From: Dichomitus squalens LYAD-421 SS1
Taxonomy: Eukaryota > Basidiomycota > Agaricomycetes > Polyporales > Polyporaceae
Reading direction: 5' to 3'
DNA length: 64,000 nucleotides
Assembly: GCF_000275845.1 (NCBI RefSeq)
Contig: NW_006766952.1
Span: forward strand, 1-64,000
Part shown: positions 24,701-35,500 of the stretch, in pieces
Numbering within the stretch: position 1 is the first letter of the stretch
Layout of the letters: every line of letters starts with the position of its first letter
Made by a program: the position numbers and the translations under genes
Notes under the pieces: generated by a model
Databases searched by the model: none
The model's input: the letters and a program-made list of their open reading frames with translations, nothing else
Told to the model about the DNA's origin: nothing

Positions 24701-26102
24701 ATGCCGTCATCCTTGGATCCGTGGGCTACGCTCGTGCGACCACTGCGTCTCGTGTGTGTGAATCGATGAACCGGGATCGCGGACAGCTGAGGAGGTCGAC
24801 TTCTTCATGGAAAACGGCTATCTCATCGTGAAGCAAGCCTTCTCCAGGGAGAAAGCGGCAGAGTTTACGAAGGACATGTGGGTTCGCCTCGGAATGGACC
24901 CGGACGACCAGTCGACATGGCCCGTCGACCGGGACCGCATCCACATGCCGTGGCACAAGCGGGAGCCGGTCGCGACATTCGCTCCTAGGGTGAGTCTTTC
25001 TTTCCACCCCACTGCTGCTCGGATCATGCCCGTCTTCGTTTGAGCTTGATTTTGTTCCCGAGCACATAACCCACTCCACACGTGCTTCTGCTTCTGCAGC
25101 GTCACTCCGTACCTTGTCTCGTCGTTCCCGGGCCCGGTATGCTGACCCTGGTGCTGCTTTACACGTTTCGATTCTTACACGTTTCGATTCAATGCCCGGC
25201 CCTGCGCCTTACGTGCCCTACGCAACCGTTCGCTCATGTGGCCCGTCGCGTGTACACCACGTTCCCTGTGTCTGCGAACCACGCTCCACCTACATGACGG
25301 CTCGGCGCGCGCGTAGGTCTGGGAGATCATGAAAGAGTTGCTCGGCGGCGAAGAGCGCATCGACCCCGTCTCTTCCGCCTGGGGCGACTCGTTCATCGTC
25401 AACCTGGGCACGCCCGCGCTCGCCGCGAACCCGCACCCGGTGCCGCCGGTCGAGCTCGACAACTGGCACGTCGACGGCGACTTTTTCGTGCACTTCCTCG
25501 ACTCGCCCGAGCAGGCGCTGCTCGTCATCCCCGTCTTCTCGGACATCGCGCACGCGGGAGGGGCGACGTACATCGCGCCCGACGGCATCGACATGATCGC
25601 CCGCTACCTCGCGCAGCACCCCGAGGGCGTCCTCCCCGCCAAGCTGTGCTTCGTGCCGAGCGACAGCGCGACCAAGTACGCTGATCCGCGCGACGACCCC
25701 GGCTACTGGTCTCACCTCGAGAAGGTGAAGGAGTGCACCAAGTTTGTGGAGCTCACGGCCGAGACGGGCGACGTCGTCCTGCTGCACCCGCTGATGCTGC
25801 ACTCGGCGAGCAAGAACCACCTGCGCATCCCGCGCGTGATCACGAACCCGCCTGTAGGGCTGAAGGAGCCGTTCTGCTTCGCGCGCGACGACCCGGACGA
25901 GTACTCGCTCGTCGAGCTCAAGACGCTCAAGGCGCTCGGGGCCACGAGGTTCGAGTTCAGGCCGAGGACCGAACGGCGGAGGATTGTGCCGGCGCGGGTG
26001 GGCATCCAGGCGAAGATGATAGAGGAAGAACAGGCACGGCTGACTGAGGCGAGGAAGAAGGTCGAGGGGGACGCTGCTGCGCGTGCGATCGCCGTCGTCT
26101 AG
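24701..26102 (+). CDS. Phytanoyl-CoA dioxygenase (PhyH)-family protein
   Basis: Fe(II)/2-oxoglutarate-dependent oxygenase fold. The secure part is 24807-24989 joined to 25317-26102. The core shows GYLIVKQAFSREKAAEF, WHVDGDFFVHFLDSPEQ with the HxD iron ligands, and GDVVLLHPLMLHSASKNHLR with the distal His and the 2-oxoglutarate Arg region. The C-terminus is a charged helix (KMIEEEQARLTEARKK). The 5' end is uncertain. One model starts at 24701 (MPSSLDPWATLVRPL), uses a 40 nt intron (24747-24786) and gives 344 residues in frame; the alternative is a start at 24807. The second intron (24990-25316, 327 nt) is unusually long and contains a duplicated 16-mer. The last exon is distinctly more GC-rich than its neighbours. 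Substrate unknown: fungal members are not necessarily phytanoyl-CoA hydroxylases. Confidence 0.82.
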
Positions 26103-26637
26103 ACGGGCGGGGGTGGTCAATAATATTGTCGTCAAGGGGAGCGTTGAGTCGAGAAATCCGCCGGTTGACGCGGTGGCGGTGGCAGTGTCTCACCAAGTGT
26201 ACAGTATGTGATGGAAAGCTTATAGGGTCCGATCGTCCGATACCCCCTGCGAATCATGTGCAGAAGTGCGCGCAATCATCGTCGTCGGCGATAGGCCGTC
26301 TAGGGCGGCGAAGATGTCAATTAGATGGCAGCAGCATGCGAGGGGCTACAGCGCTATCGTACACAGGTGAATGCGAAACGAGGTGCATGTTGAGAAGACG
26401 AACAGATGACGGTATGCATACAGAGCATGGAAGCGTCGTGCCACGATCGTAGAGTCCGCAAGATGTCCGGATATAATATGTAATGGCCGGCGGTCTGCAG
26501 TCGATAACGTCAATCAACCTCGGTAGTATTACAACCGCGCTGCCAAGCGCAGTCGCGGAACGACCACTCACCATCGTCAGCGGCGCGTTTCGTACGTACT
26601 CTCACTCAACGTGGACAGACGACGAGCACATGTCGGT
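26103..26637. other. Convergent 3' spacer
   Basis: 535 bp between the dioxygenase stop and the methyltransferase stop. It contains 3' UTRs; no gene was recognised. Confidence 0.4.
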
Positions 26638-27596
26638 TCAGAGGATGCCAGGGAAGAACCACCACGCGACCTGGTTGGCGTACTCGTCCCACTCCTTGCC
26701 AAACTCCTTCCGCAGCGCCGCGTCCTCCATCCGGGCGCGGCGGACGCCGACGGCGAGCCACCACCCGTACCAGATGGCAAAACCGGCCCATGCGTAGGCC
26801 ATGCTGCCGCCCGACAGACTGCCCCAATTCTGAGAACCTCTACGGGAGGTCGAGGACATGCACTCGGCAACCCAGCCTCCGGGCGAGAGGTCGGCGAGAC
26901 CTATGCCGGCGAGGACGAGTAGCGAACCTGCATAGGCCGGGTGGCGGACAAAGGAGTAGGGGCCTGATATGATGAGCTTGTGTTTAGGAAGAAGGGCGAG
27001 GTCGAATGTGAAGAAGGGGCCGAGGGTGCGGTAGCAGGCGACGCGGAGGGCTGTTCCGGCGGTGACGAGGGCGAGGCCGATGAGGAAGGAGTTTGTGGGA
27101 CGGATCAGAGAAGCAGGGGAGGTGGAGGTGGGGCAGAGGACGGTAGGGAGGGCGGTGGAGAGGGCGGATCGGGGGAGGTGTTGGGATAGGACGAGGAGGA
27201 TGTCTGCGATGGTGCACAACCAGACGAGCGGCTGTTGGATCTGGGAGACATGGTCAATACATGCGTTCGGAGCTGGAAGAGCGAAAAGGACGATTGTGGG
27301 AGGCGGACAGCCGGATATGTAAAGACGCCGAGATGTGAGAAGAGATGAGAGAATGGGTGACAGGGTCCGAACGAGGGTGACGGCGCGAACGGCTTCGCGG
27401 GCGTCCTGGCGGGGCCGAAAGGCGGTGGAATGAGAGAGAGAGAGAGACAGACCTTGAAGATCAAGGGGGCGATCTTGATCAAAGGGGACTCGGAGGTGTC
27501 GTAGCGGCCGATGGTAGGCGACTTGTTTGGAGGGGTGCTCGCGACCTGGTAGAGGACGGCGTGAAGGAGGACGAGTGGGGCGCGGATGAGGGACAT
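26638..27596 (-). CDS. STE14: Protein-S-isoprenylcysteine O-methyltransferase-like (ICMT/Ste14)
   Basis: ER membrane enzyme that methylates the C-terminal prenylated Cys of CaaX proteins such as Ras and mating pheromones. Two exons (27596-27453, 27240-26638) stay in frame for 248 residues. Several hydrophobic helices are present. The catalytic ICMT region shows LGPFFTFDLALLPKHKLIIS, then GPYSFVRHPAYAGSLLVLAG with the RHP motif, and the C-terminal signature RRARMEDAALRKEFGKEWDE with the conserved Glu and Arg residues. The intron (212 nt, donor GTCTGT) is longer than usual and contains a (GA)n tract; an extra small exon there cannot be excluded. A loop AECMSSTSRRGSQNWGSLSG is longer than I expect and might hide another splice. 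Fungi often carry several ICMT-like paralogues, so this need not be the pheromone-specific one. Confidence 0.85.
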
Positions 27597-28619
27597 GGGA
27601 AGAAATCAGGGGAGGGTGTAGGGGGTGCGGGGGAGGAGGGAGGGGGGGGGTTATAAGAGAAAGAACCGGCCGCGGAAATCAAAGGGTTGTTGTAGCGGAC
27701 GACGGGGGAGGAGTGCAAAACGGAGGCGGCCGAGCGCGGAGGAAATCGAGACAAGAGGCCGGAGCATTGCACGTCCAACGCTTCGAACAGGCCTTCGCGC
27801 CTGTCATCGTCGCGTGCGGCGGGAGCGGTATCCTGCACTTCCCACCGTCCGGGGCTCTGTGCCTAGCCTCACCCGCACGGCCGGTGCACGCCGGGCGAGA
27901 TCCGGATATGTCGTCCTCGGTGTGCCGTCCCACGCCTGGCTCTCTTGGACGCGCACGTCACTGGCCGAAGGCGGGCGGACGCGGTATGCTGACAAGAGGG
28001 AGCCGAGGAGAGCGCGTCGGTCCGCGGGAACGGGAATCTGCCCCGCGGGCTGAGTGTCGGGAACACGGACGGGCAGAGAGCGTAGGGATCCGCGACTTGG
28101 TGCCACATCGCAAGGTGCCGAAATGTTGGATCGAATCGGCGAGCTATGTAGTCGCTGAGGGAGGCGTGGTGTGTGGGCCGGGAGACCTGGCCCCCTCCAG
28201 GCTGGGGTCGCCATTTGGGCCCGTCGGGGGGAATAAGGCTGCTGATGTGATGTTTGGGGACGCGGCGTGACGGAAGGGCAGACTTCGATTGAGCCCTAGA
28301 TCGTCGTCGTCTAAAGTCCAGAGCTGTCATGGCAGCCTTCCGTCACGGCTTGCCAAGCGTTCTTCCCGATCTACTTCATTTCCCTCCACCTGTGGCTCCC
28401 AGCATGTCCTCCGCTGCCGGCGCTCGCCCAACGCCCATATCCCGGCCGCCCTCTCTAACCGCGACCGCATCCCGATTGGGTGCCAGCATGGCACGCACAA
28501 GGATCTGGATCCTAACCGCGGAATGAGCAGCCGCGGACTCGGACTGGACCAGAGACGTACCCCGCTGCGCTCTGCACGCCATCTCAAGTCCTGCGCTCGC
28601 GGGTGGTGCAGTGCAGATC
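27597..28619. other. 1 kb GC-rich spacer
   Basis: Very GC-rich with long overlapping open frames on both strands (as expected from base composition), none with a recognisable domain. It contains the methyltransferase promoter and the 3' side of the macrodomain gene. Confidence 0.35.
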
Positions 28620-29922
28620 TCAGACGTCGATGGTCGCGTTCAGGTCTTGCATCCGCCTCTTCTCTTCTGCGCTGTCCCATCGCACCTTCTCTGGCAGCCC
28701 TTGCAGATAGTGCTTCACTGCCAGCACCATCTGCCGCCCGCACCGTGCCGCGCTGACCCCTCCTGTCCCCGTCCCCAGCCCCGTCATGACCACCCGCTCG
28801 ATGCGTTCCTGCCCGTTCTTCTCACCCTCCCTCTTCGCCTCCAGGCACCGACTCCCGCCGGGATCGCGACCCGCGCCCTCAGCTTCCTCATTCCACCGCC
28901 CGATCTCGCACAGCAGCGACCACATGCCGTTGTACACCAGCTCCCGATTCCACCCTACCCACTCTGGTTCCTTCATCGTGGGCAGAACGGCCAGCGTATG
29001 CGTCCCCCACTTGTTCCCCTCACGTCCGGATACTCCCGCCGGAAGCGGCACGAGCGTGCACGTCCCTGCCGGTGCAAATCCGCCCCACCGCGTCCCAAGC
29101 GTCGCCTGGACGTGGTCCGTCAGGGCATAGACGTCCGCGGACCTTCCTTGGAACGCGCGCGAGAGAACAAGGTCGAATCTGCGCAGTAACGTTAGCGACC
29201 TATACGCACGATAGGCACACGATAGCAGTAGCAACCAACCGGCGGCGCGCACATGTGGTGGAATGCAGAGAAGCACATCGCGTGGGTGACATCCAGAAGC
29301 ATGCACGATTGGGGGACGCAGACTGTCTCGTCATCAGGGGCGTGGTGGGTAAACGCGCGACGCGATGTCCATCATTCCCATCGCCCACACATATGTGAAC
29401 AACTCCGAACGTGCGGGGGCAAGGGCACGAGTAATGGCCTGGAATGAGCGTGCCGTCGTCAGGTGAACCGAAACTCTGATTTAATACGCAATGTCCGCGG
29501 GCGAAGACGTTGAGAGACCACACGTATCAGACGTCCGCATTACGCGAGAGTCATAGGGGAGCGGAACGCGCAACAGAACAAACCCGCATGATTACTGAAA
29601 CATAAGCACCGCATACGGGCACTCACCCGCCGTCCATGATCCCGAACGAGTTCGCGGGGGACACGATGCAGTCGTTGCGCACGTCCGCCGGGTCGAGCTC
29701 CTCCAGCGTCCCTTCGCGTACCGTAAAGTACGCTTCTCCAGGCCCAAGATGCCCTTCGGCTCCGTCAGCTGGAAAGTACTCTCCTATCGCCCGCCGCCAC
29801 GCGTCCACAAGAGAGTCCCGATGGGGAGCGTCGCGGTGGGCCCGTGCGATGAACACGAAGTGTGGGACGCGCGCTGTCCGCGTGGCATTGGCACTGGCAG
29901 CGACAGTCGTGGGCACCAGCAT
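28620..29922 (-). CDS. Macrodomain (Appr-1''-p processing-like) protein
   Basis: Likely ADP-ribose or ADP-ribose-phosphate binding or processing protein of the fungal macrodomain family. Two exons (29922-29627, 29178-28620) give 284 residues. The hallmark loop DCIVSPANSFGIMDGG sits at residues 84-99 and runs straight across the splice into FDLVLSRAFQ, so the intron interrupts the ligand-binding loop. The second conserved Gly-rich loop is MTGLGTGTGGVSAARCGRQM. The start at 29922 is the first Met after an in-frame stop. The intron is 448 nt, roughly eight times the typical size here, with no evident exon inside. The N-terminal 80 residues, and an insert around NEEAEGAGRDPGGSRCLEAK, may be lineage-specific. 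Enzymatic activity cannot be judged from sequence alone. Confidence 0.85.
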
Positions 29923-31697
29923 CTCGATTCTCGGCTATTCAAGCTCTATGGTCGCAGCGTAGGTCGCCGGAGTCCGGATTGAGGTGGAGGTTGCGAGGTA
30001 CACAAAGGGCTCGCAGCAGGAGACGTGCGTGCGTCGAGGAGAAGGAGACGCGTCTATGTGCGCAGTTGACGACCCTGAGGCGCCGGAGCCGACGCCAGCT
30101 TGGAGTTGGCTTCAGATAATCTACGATCTAAGCGGAATCCGCCACCGACGCCTCTCAAACGCGAACACTCAGTCAACCACGCGTGAGGCTAACCTCCGAG
30201 TCGGCCACCAGCACACCCGCTCGCGAAATACGCCTCGAGTGCTGAGCTCTACGGTGATATGAGTGTGTCGAGCAGCTTCTCAGCTTCTTGACCTCAGCCG
30301 CCGCCTCAGATTCTCCTTCGTCGATCTCATCGACGATTCCGCCTGTTCGTACAAGATGTCCGGTGATTGATGCTCATCACTGGCCCGAAAATCAGCCGCT
30401 CAATGCGCCGGAACACTGCTCGGCTGCTCGTCTACGGTTTTCAGCTACACCATCCTATGGGTCAGCCCACGCCTCACCTGCGATTGCATCTTCAATCCGA
30501 GGCAGGAGTTCAGACAACGCCAGTGCCGGGGCAGAAGAGCTCCAAAACACCCACTTGTGTGCTGTCCGGTCGAGTTCAGCGCCGTTGCCTCTGACACTGG
30601 CATCACCGACACTGCATTGGTTAAGAGCCTGGCGCAGCAACTCGTCGATGCCCGCCGCCTATGGTGGATGGCGTCAAGGTGGACGTGTTCACAGCGAATG
30701 TCGCTGCTGTTGTCTACATGACCAGTAGGTCTCTTCGGCATCGGACACGCCCCTCGGTCGCGCAGCCGAGGAACTTTGACCAGTCATCGTTCGTAAGTTC
30801 GTGAGTACTTCGTTCGTCCCGCAGCTCCCGCTAGGACCCATATCCTTCAAGCAGCTTCCCCCGGCCATGTGAACGCTCCAGTAAGTGCTTTGCGCCCACC
30901 ATCGCGAATGGGACTTACTGACTCTACTTGCGACCGCAGTCGAAGAGATTTGTCATGCATTGCATCTCTACTCCTAGGCAACATTGGTCCCATTGGCATA
31001 GCTGCCGTCTGCGTCAAATGAGGCTCATGAATCCTGGTACAGCTGGCTATGCTTCCTGAAGACGGCCCTAGTGCGTGGTTCATTGTATGTACTGTGGCTT
31101 GTATTCAATCATCTTTCCGCAGCCGGCCAGCCAATTGACTGCTTTCTCTCAGGATGCCAGCAGATTCGTTCAGACTCCTTGGATCTGAAGCATATCATGC
31201 TTTCATTTCGGATAATATGTCGAGTTCTATCCCCTTTCAGCAGTCCGTTGTGGCGTAGATCGGCCTGTGTTCCCGCCGTCGTGGGTGCTCCTCTGAGTTC
31301 TGCAATGTATCGGGCATGCAATCTGTGGCACGTGGGGGAGCGTCTCCTCTGTCTACCGCGCTTGGGCCGACTTGAACGTTTGAACGCGACCACGTCGACC
31401 GGTTCGCTGCAACGCGCCCCGGGGCCCTCGTCTTTCCATATGACTCGTGACGGTGGCCGGCAGCGCGACAGCTATGACAGCCACCGCCTTGGACCTCTCT
31501 CTCTCAGGCCATATACCGCTCCGGAATTCTAGAGCTCCCAGCTTGTGTCCATCTCGGTACGCCCTGTACTCGCTCATCAATGCGTCACCTCGCTATATGC
31601 GACGCCCTCCAGTTGCATCGTTGGCATTCGTCGAGGATGTCGGACGATTGTCTGGCTAGGAGGTCCCACGCCCACGCTCCCGGACGTCCTTCTTGGC
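29923..31697. other. Gene-poor start of the decayed accessory region
   Basis: No intact gene. In the plus strand around 30900-31200 short frames such as LGNIGPIGIAAVC and MLPEDGPSAWFIV have the flavour of a major-facilitator permease N-terminus, but stops and frameshifts interrupt them. I read this as eroded coding sequence with low confidence. Confidence 0.3.
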
Positions 31698-31698
31698 A

Positions 31699-32960
31699 CA
31701 TCGAAGAGCTCTATCGGCGTTCATGTGTTTGGCAGGTACGAACTGGAGCGCGGCCTGGTGCTCGTTGTCTTCCTCCTTCGATGTCACACTGCTGCCCTTA
31801 GTGCCTGGCGCCGGGCACGTTCGCTGCTCTCGTGTTCTCTCTCATCGCACGCGGAATGTCTCTGCTTTGTCTGGCAGCGGACCTGCGGCGTTTAGATTAG
31901 GCTGCAAACGACCAAATCAGACTGGCGAAGTGGAAGCCGCCTTGTGGCGTGGGCAGTGACGCGGGCAGTCTCGCGACAGTGGCTGAATCGTTTCTGGAAG
32001 CGCGCGCGCGCCATCTCCTCGTAGCTTTTGGATGATCGGTGTCGTCCGGCGGTCATGCGACCTTGCTGCCAGGCGGGATGATACCGGCAGTCTAAACTTG
32101 AGCTTATCCCAAGCTCACGCCGCCGACGCTGGTAAACCCTCGACTCGGTCCAAGAAAGCATATCGCGCTGCTCAATGTGCGGAGCGTACAGCATCCGCGC
32201 CCCGGGGCCATATGGACATGCATGACGCCGCGACGTAGGATCGATCAAACAGGCAATGTGTGGATGCCAGATCGGACGCGAGCCATCATCGACGTTCTTT
32301 GCAAGCTTGGGCCGAGGGAGTCCGCGCCGCTGCGGCCGATCGCGCGAAGAGCTGGTGCCCACGAATGCCCTTCTTAGAACCTCCGGGCCGCACTGTGGCC
32401 GCTCTAGCTCTCCGCTCGGTACGCCGACGCGCATCAGCCTGGTATACTTGGCTCGCATGTGCGTCGGCTGGTACCGCGCACTTCCAAATGCCGGACTCCA
32501 CGGAGGCGGGCATGCAGTCCAGAGCCTGGCGAGCACCAAGAACGTGCATCGCTTCTTGGGATGTATGTATATGGCAGCGATAGCAGAAGGAACGGAGAAT
32601 GGACGCCTAACGTGTTCCACGGTCCGTTCGTGTGATCCTTTCTGTTGCCACGCATGCCTACCGACATGAAAGCAGCCCTGCGCTAAGGCGCGCCGTATGT
32701 GCGTTCACCGGCCGTTGAGGTCAAGTGCTCAATGCTCAGCATTCAGCGCTCAGCGACGAAGTGCGCTATGCTCATTCAACGCCCGCTCATGCTGGTATCA
32801 TTGCTGCACTCGCGCACTGCAAGCCTCCTGAAATGTATTCGTTCGTGTCGTTGAAGAAGGCTGAATGCTTGGCGCGTTCCGAAATAATGCTTAGCAATGA
32901 GGCCAATCTCCGCGGACATGCCCGTGGCCGTAGAGAGGCATTCGCAACTTGCGACATCAT
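31699..32960 (+). repeat. Direct duplicated segment, left copy (degenerate, perhaps a transporter relic)
   Basis: At least three blocks match the segment at 36518-37700 in the same order and orientation. CATCGAAGAGCTCTATCGGC at 31699 pairs with 36518. A 39 nt block starting ACCGGCAGTCTAA near 32083 pairs with 36860, with two mismatches in 39. ATGCTTGGCGCG near 32865 pairs with the same word near 37635. The spacing is nearly constant (4.77-4.82 kb), so the segments are diverged copies of one sequence. No open frame is conserved through either copy, so both look like pseudogenes. Their ancestral product is not certain; a membrane transporter is only a guess. Confidence 0.55.
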
Positions 32961-33716
32961 GCATGGTTCATGACGCGCACTGCCGTGAAGAGTGAGTTGA
33001 GGACGGGTAGATTTGGTCACAGCTCTCACAGGTTTGGGTTCAGCCGGTACGCCATGGGATCTATGGACATTTGATTCGTCTCAGGACTCATAATGACCCT
33101 CCCTCTACAGACTAGCTCGATAGAAGCACGCCTGCGCGCGCTGTACATATCCAAACTACTGGGCTTATGAGAACGCGGAAACGAGGATCAGCATCAACCT
33201 GATTCGTAGAATTCCTCCAACAAGGACTGTCCGTATACCTTGTCTGAGGCTCCACCGAAACAGCCGTTCGATCGGCTTGAATGCGGCGCCGGCTATGTTC
33301 CTCACTGCAGGTTTATGGCTGAGGAATCGTATCAAAGTTCTCAGGTCCACGTATTCACAGCGACGTGTACTTGCCCACGTAGGGCAAAACCCCAGAAAAG
33401 GCCGATAACGCCGGCATGGAATTCTGGAAGAGCCCAAGAATGCCCTCGTCGCAAAACGTCTGAGTGCTCTACGTCAGCCTTCTAGCCGCTTATGGATCCG
33501 AGTTGTGTCCTTGAGGAATATAGCGCAGCAGTTCTTGGGTATAGGTGGACCACTCGGAGCATATATCCCTGCCTGTTCACGACACGACTGCTGGGGATAT
33601 ATTAGACCTCTCGAGGGCGACTGTCGGCCATGATCGACGCTGTTTCCAGTGCAGTCAGTCACCTTCAGGTTGTGGCTCCCTGAGTTCCCTTGGACTGGTG
33701 TCTGTATAGTTAGTCT

Positions 33717-33920
33717 CACGGCAGGCATTCCGGCTTTCTCAACTGATGAAAATTTGCTGAACAAGGGAGGCACGAGGCAAACTATTGATGAAATCATGGC
33801 TTTTCAGAACATTTCCGAAGACTGTTGTTCCAAAATGCCACGTGTCTGCGAATAGTTTACCTCTTGCCTCCCCTCTTCATCGACTTTTCTGCCGTCCAGA
33901 AAGCGGGAATGCCTGCCGTG
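33717..33920. repeat. 204 bp near-palindromic inverted repeat
   Basis: The left end (CACGGCAGGCATTCCGGCTT) and the reverse complement of the right end match in 21 of the first 22 positions, and the arms continue to align at about 73 percent over the next 49 positions. Resemblance goes on weakly towards the centre. The element is flanked by TCT on both sides, compatible with a 3 bp target duplication of a foldback or MITE-type element with CAC ends. The alternative is two inverted fragments of the same gene: both arms can be read as TAGIPAF followed by a Gly-Gly-x-Arg block. I cannot decide between them. Confidence 0.6.
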
Positions 33921-34047
33921 TCTGTCGCAGGCGTCATTCTAACGCAATGCGAGCTTCAGATGAACGCGTGATCGACGACTTTACGATCACAGCAAGGACG
34001 CATATGAAAGTCTAGGTCCGATGAATCTGCGGTACTTGTTTCCAGTG

Positions 34048-34188
34048 CTACGGTTGTCCGATCACGAAATATGCCCGAACGAATATGCAGAAGGCCATTG
34101 AGAGACACGCAATCACAAACAAAGGGAAGGCAGGGTTGTGAAATACCTCGGATGAGTCAACGGGATCACCCTGAGGCTCATGGTACAT
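34048..34188 (-). pseudogene. Orphan C-terminal exon with one membrane helix
   Basis: A 46-codon frame begins MYHEPQGDPVDSSEVFHNPA and then has a hydrophobic helix (PLFVIACLSMAFCIFVRAYF) before its stop. The composition and the Pro/His/acidic lead-in look like real coding sequence, the last exon of a membrane protein, but no upstream exons could be joined to it. It lies just downstream of the transporter pseudogene on the same strand. Probably a relic; identity unknown. Confidence 0.3.
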
Positions 34189-34447
34189 GATCGCAGCGTG
34201 TATAGCGCGAAGTCACAATAGTTGTCGTCATCATCAGTACACCAATTGCAACCGCGTCCACGTCCCATCCAATCTCATTACAGAAGAGTCCCTATCGCCG
34301 TCGCTCACTGTCACCGCACCATCAACCTAGGAAAAGTGCAGGCGGCTCAAGGAGCAGCCCGTGGCTCTTCTCTGTCTCGATTTCGCTCGATTTGGTGGCA
34401 GCGGGCGCGCCCTGCTCGATGGCGTCATGCCCACATATGTCGTCCAC

Positions 34448-35500
34448 CTACACCGTCTGCTCATCTTCGTCGTCGGTCTCCTTGAAGGTGCGGAGGACGA
34501 GGTACACGAGCAGGAACGAGACGAGCATCGAAATCCACGACGCGAAGTGTTACTCAGATGAATATGATCATCAGAAACGCCTGTGGTCGGTATTTGCCTT
34601 CCCGCGTTGTCAAAGATTCGCCGGGAATGGCACAAAGACCATGATTAGGCACGTAAATGAGAAGGGTCACTCACGATGCGTGTGGAAGTAGAGACTGCTG
34701 ACAGACCGTCCTCACGGATGTCGACTGCAAGAACGATGTAAGAGCCGAACAGAGGGTCCAGAAAATGCCGAACGCCTTGCCTGTGTCCTTTTCGAGAGGG
34801 CAGGTCATCATGATGGCACCCTGCGCAGACCACAGGAGCCCGGTAGAGATTCCGAGAGATGCTCCCGCAATGATGGGACACCATCCCGCACCCTGACTCT
34901 GGTAGCTGACAGCAAGAAGCTGGGTTCGGCAAGCTCGGGACATGCAAAAGTGAAGCAAGCTTTGACGCACACTCCTGGCTGCGCCTGTGGATGCAAAGGA
35001 TATAAATGTCATGCCCTTCCCGTGCTGACTTGCCAACATCACAGCCGCTAGCTGATAACGATAGCCGCGGCATTGCATGCGGTTGCGAACAGATCGTAAT
35101 TGAGCAGCGCCGTCAGACAGGCGCCCTTGCGTCACCACAGCATGTCCCAAGCGTTCCGTAGAGGATGGAAAAGCAGCGAAGGACCACATAGAGAATGCCG
35201 TGAAAGCGATGAGACGTACCACCAAAGAGAACCGAGGTATAAGGTCCAGCGGAGGGTGCCAAAGAAAAGCGTCAGGCGAGGGCCGAGCACTACGGGAGAA
35301 GCGCTGCGTTTAGGGAGTCTGTCCACCATGTCAGACAGACCGTGAGACCAGAACTTAGAGTTGCATATGCCACCGGACACGAGGCCTGTGACGTCGAAGC
35401 AGCCGCAGAGACACTATAAGCCGTATCCGAGAGCGCGATGTCGCTGAGAATTCCAGAACCCAGGTTAGAGACCGCACTCAATATTTCAACCGTAGCGAAG
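34448..35500 (-). pseudogene. UNC93-like (DUF895) major-facilitator transporter, decayed
   Basis: Fragments in order match fungal UNC93-like permeases. ATVEILSAVSNLGSG and DIALSDTAYSV (35500-35410) are followed by a shifted frame giving CFDVTGLVSGGICNS. Then come VLGPRLTLFFGTL and LYLGSLWW (about 35300-35225), IIAGASLGISTGLLWSAQGA with PLEKDTGKAFGIFWTL (about 34880-34755), a second shift to GSYIVLAVDIREDGLSAVST, and a last exon WISMLVSFLLVYLVLRTFKE ending at 34448. The two frame breaks (near 35405 and 34753) lie inside conserved transmembrane blocks, so splicing does not rescue them. About 200 bp between the middle blocks lacks recognisable family sequence. The N-terminal helices are not identified with confidence. 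Not functional as it stands. Confidence 0.72.

Noticed and set aside
25290..26135. 281-codon frame antisense to the PhyH-family exon
   Set aside because: Mirror of GC-biased codons on the other strand; composition is Arg/Asp/Val periodic, no domain.
27625..28270. Several frames of 130-185 codons on both strands
   Set aside because: The region is very GC-rich, so stops are rare in all frames; no motif or homology supports a gene.
31892..32620. 242-codon minus-strand frame
   Set aside because: It runs antisense over the left duplicated copy and is not conserved in the right copy, so it is a chance open frame.
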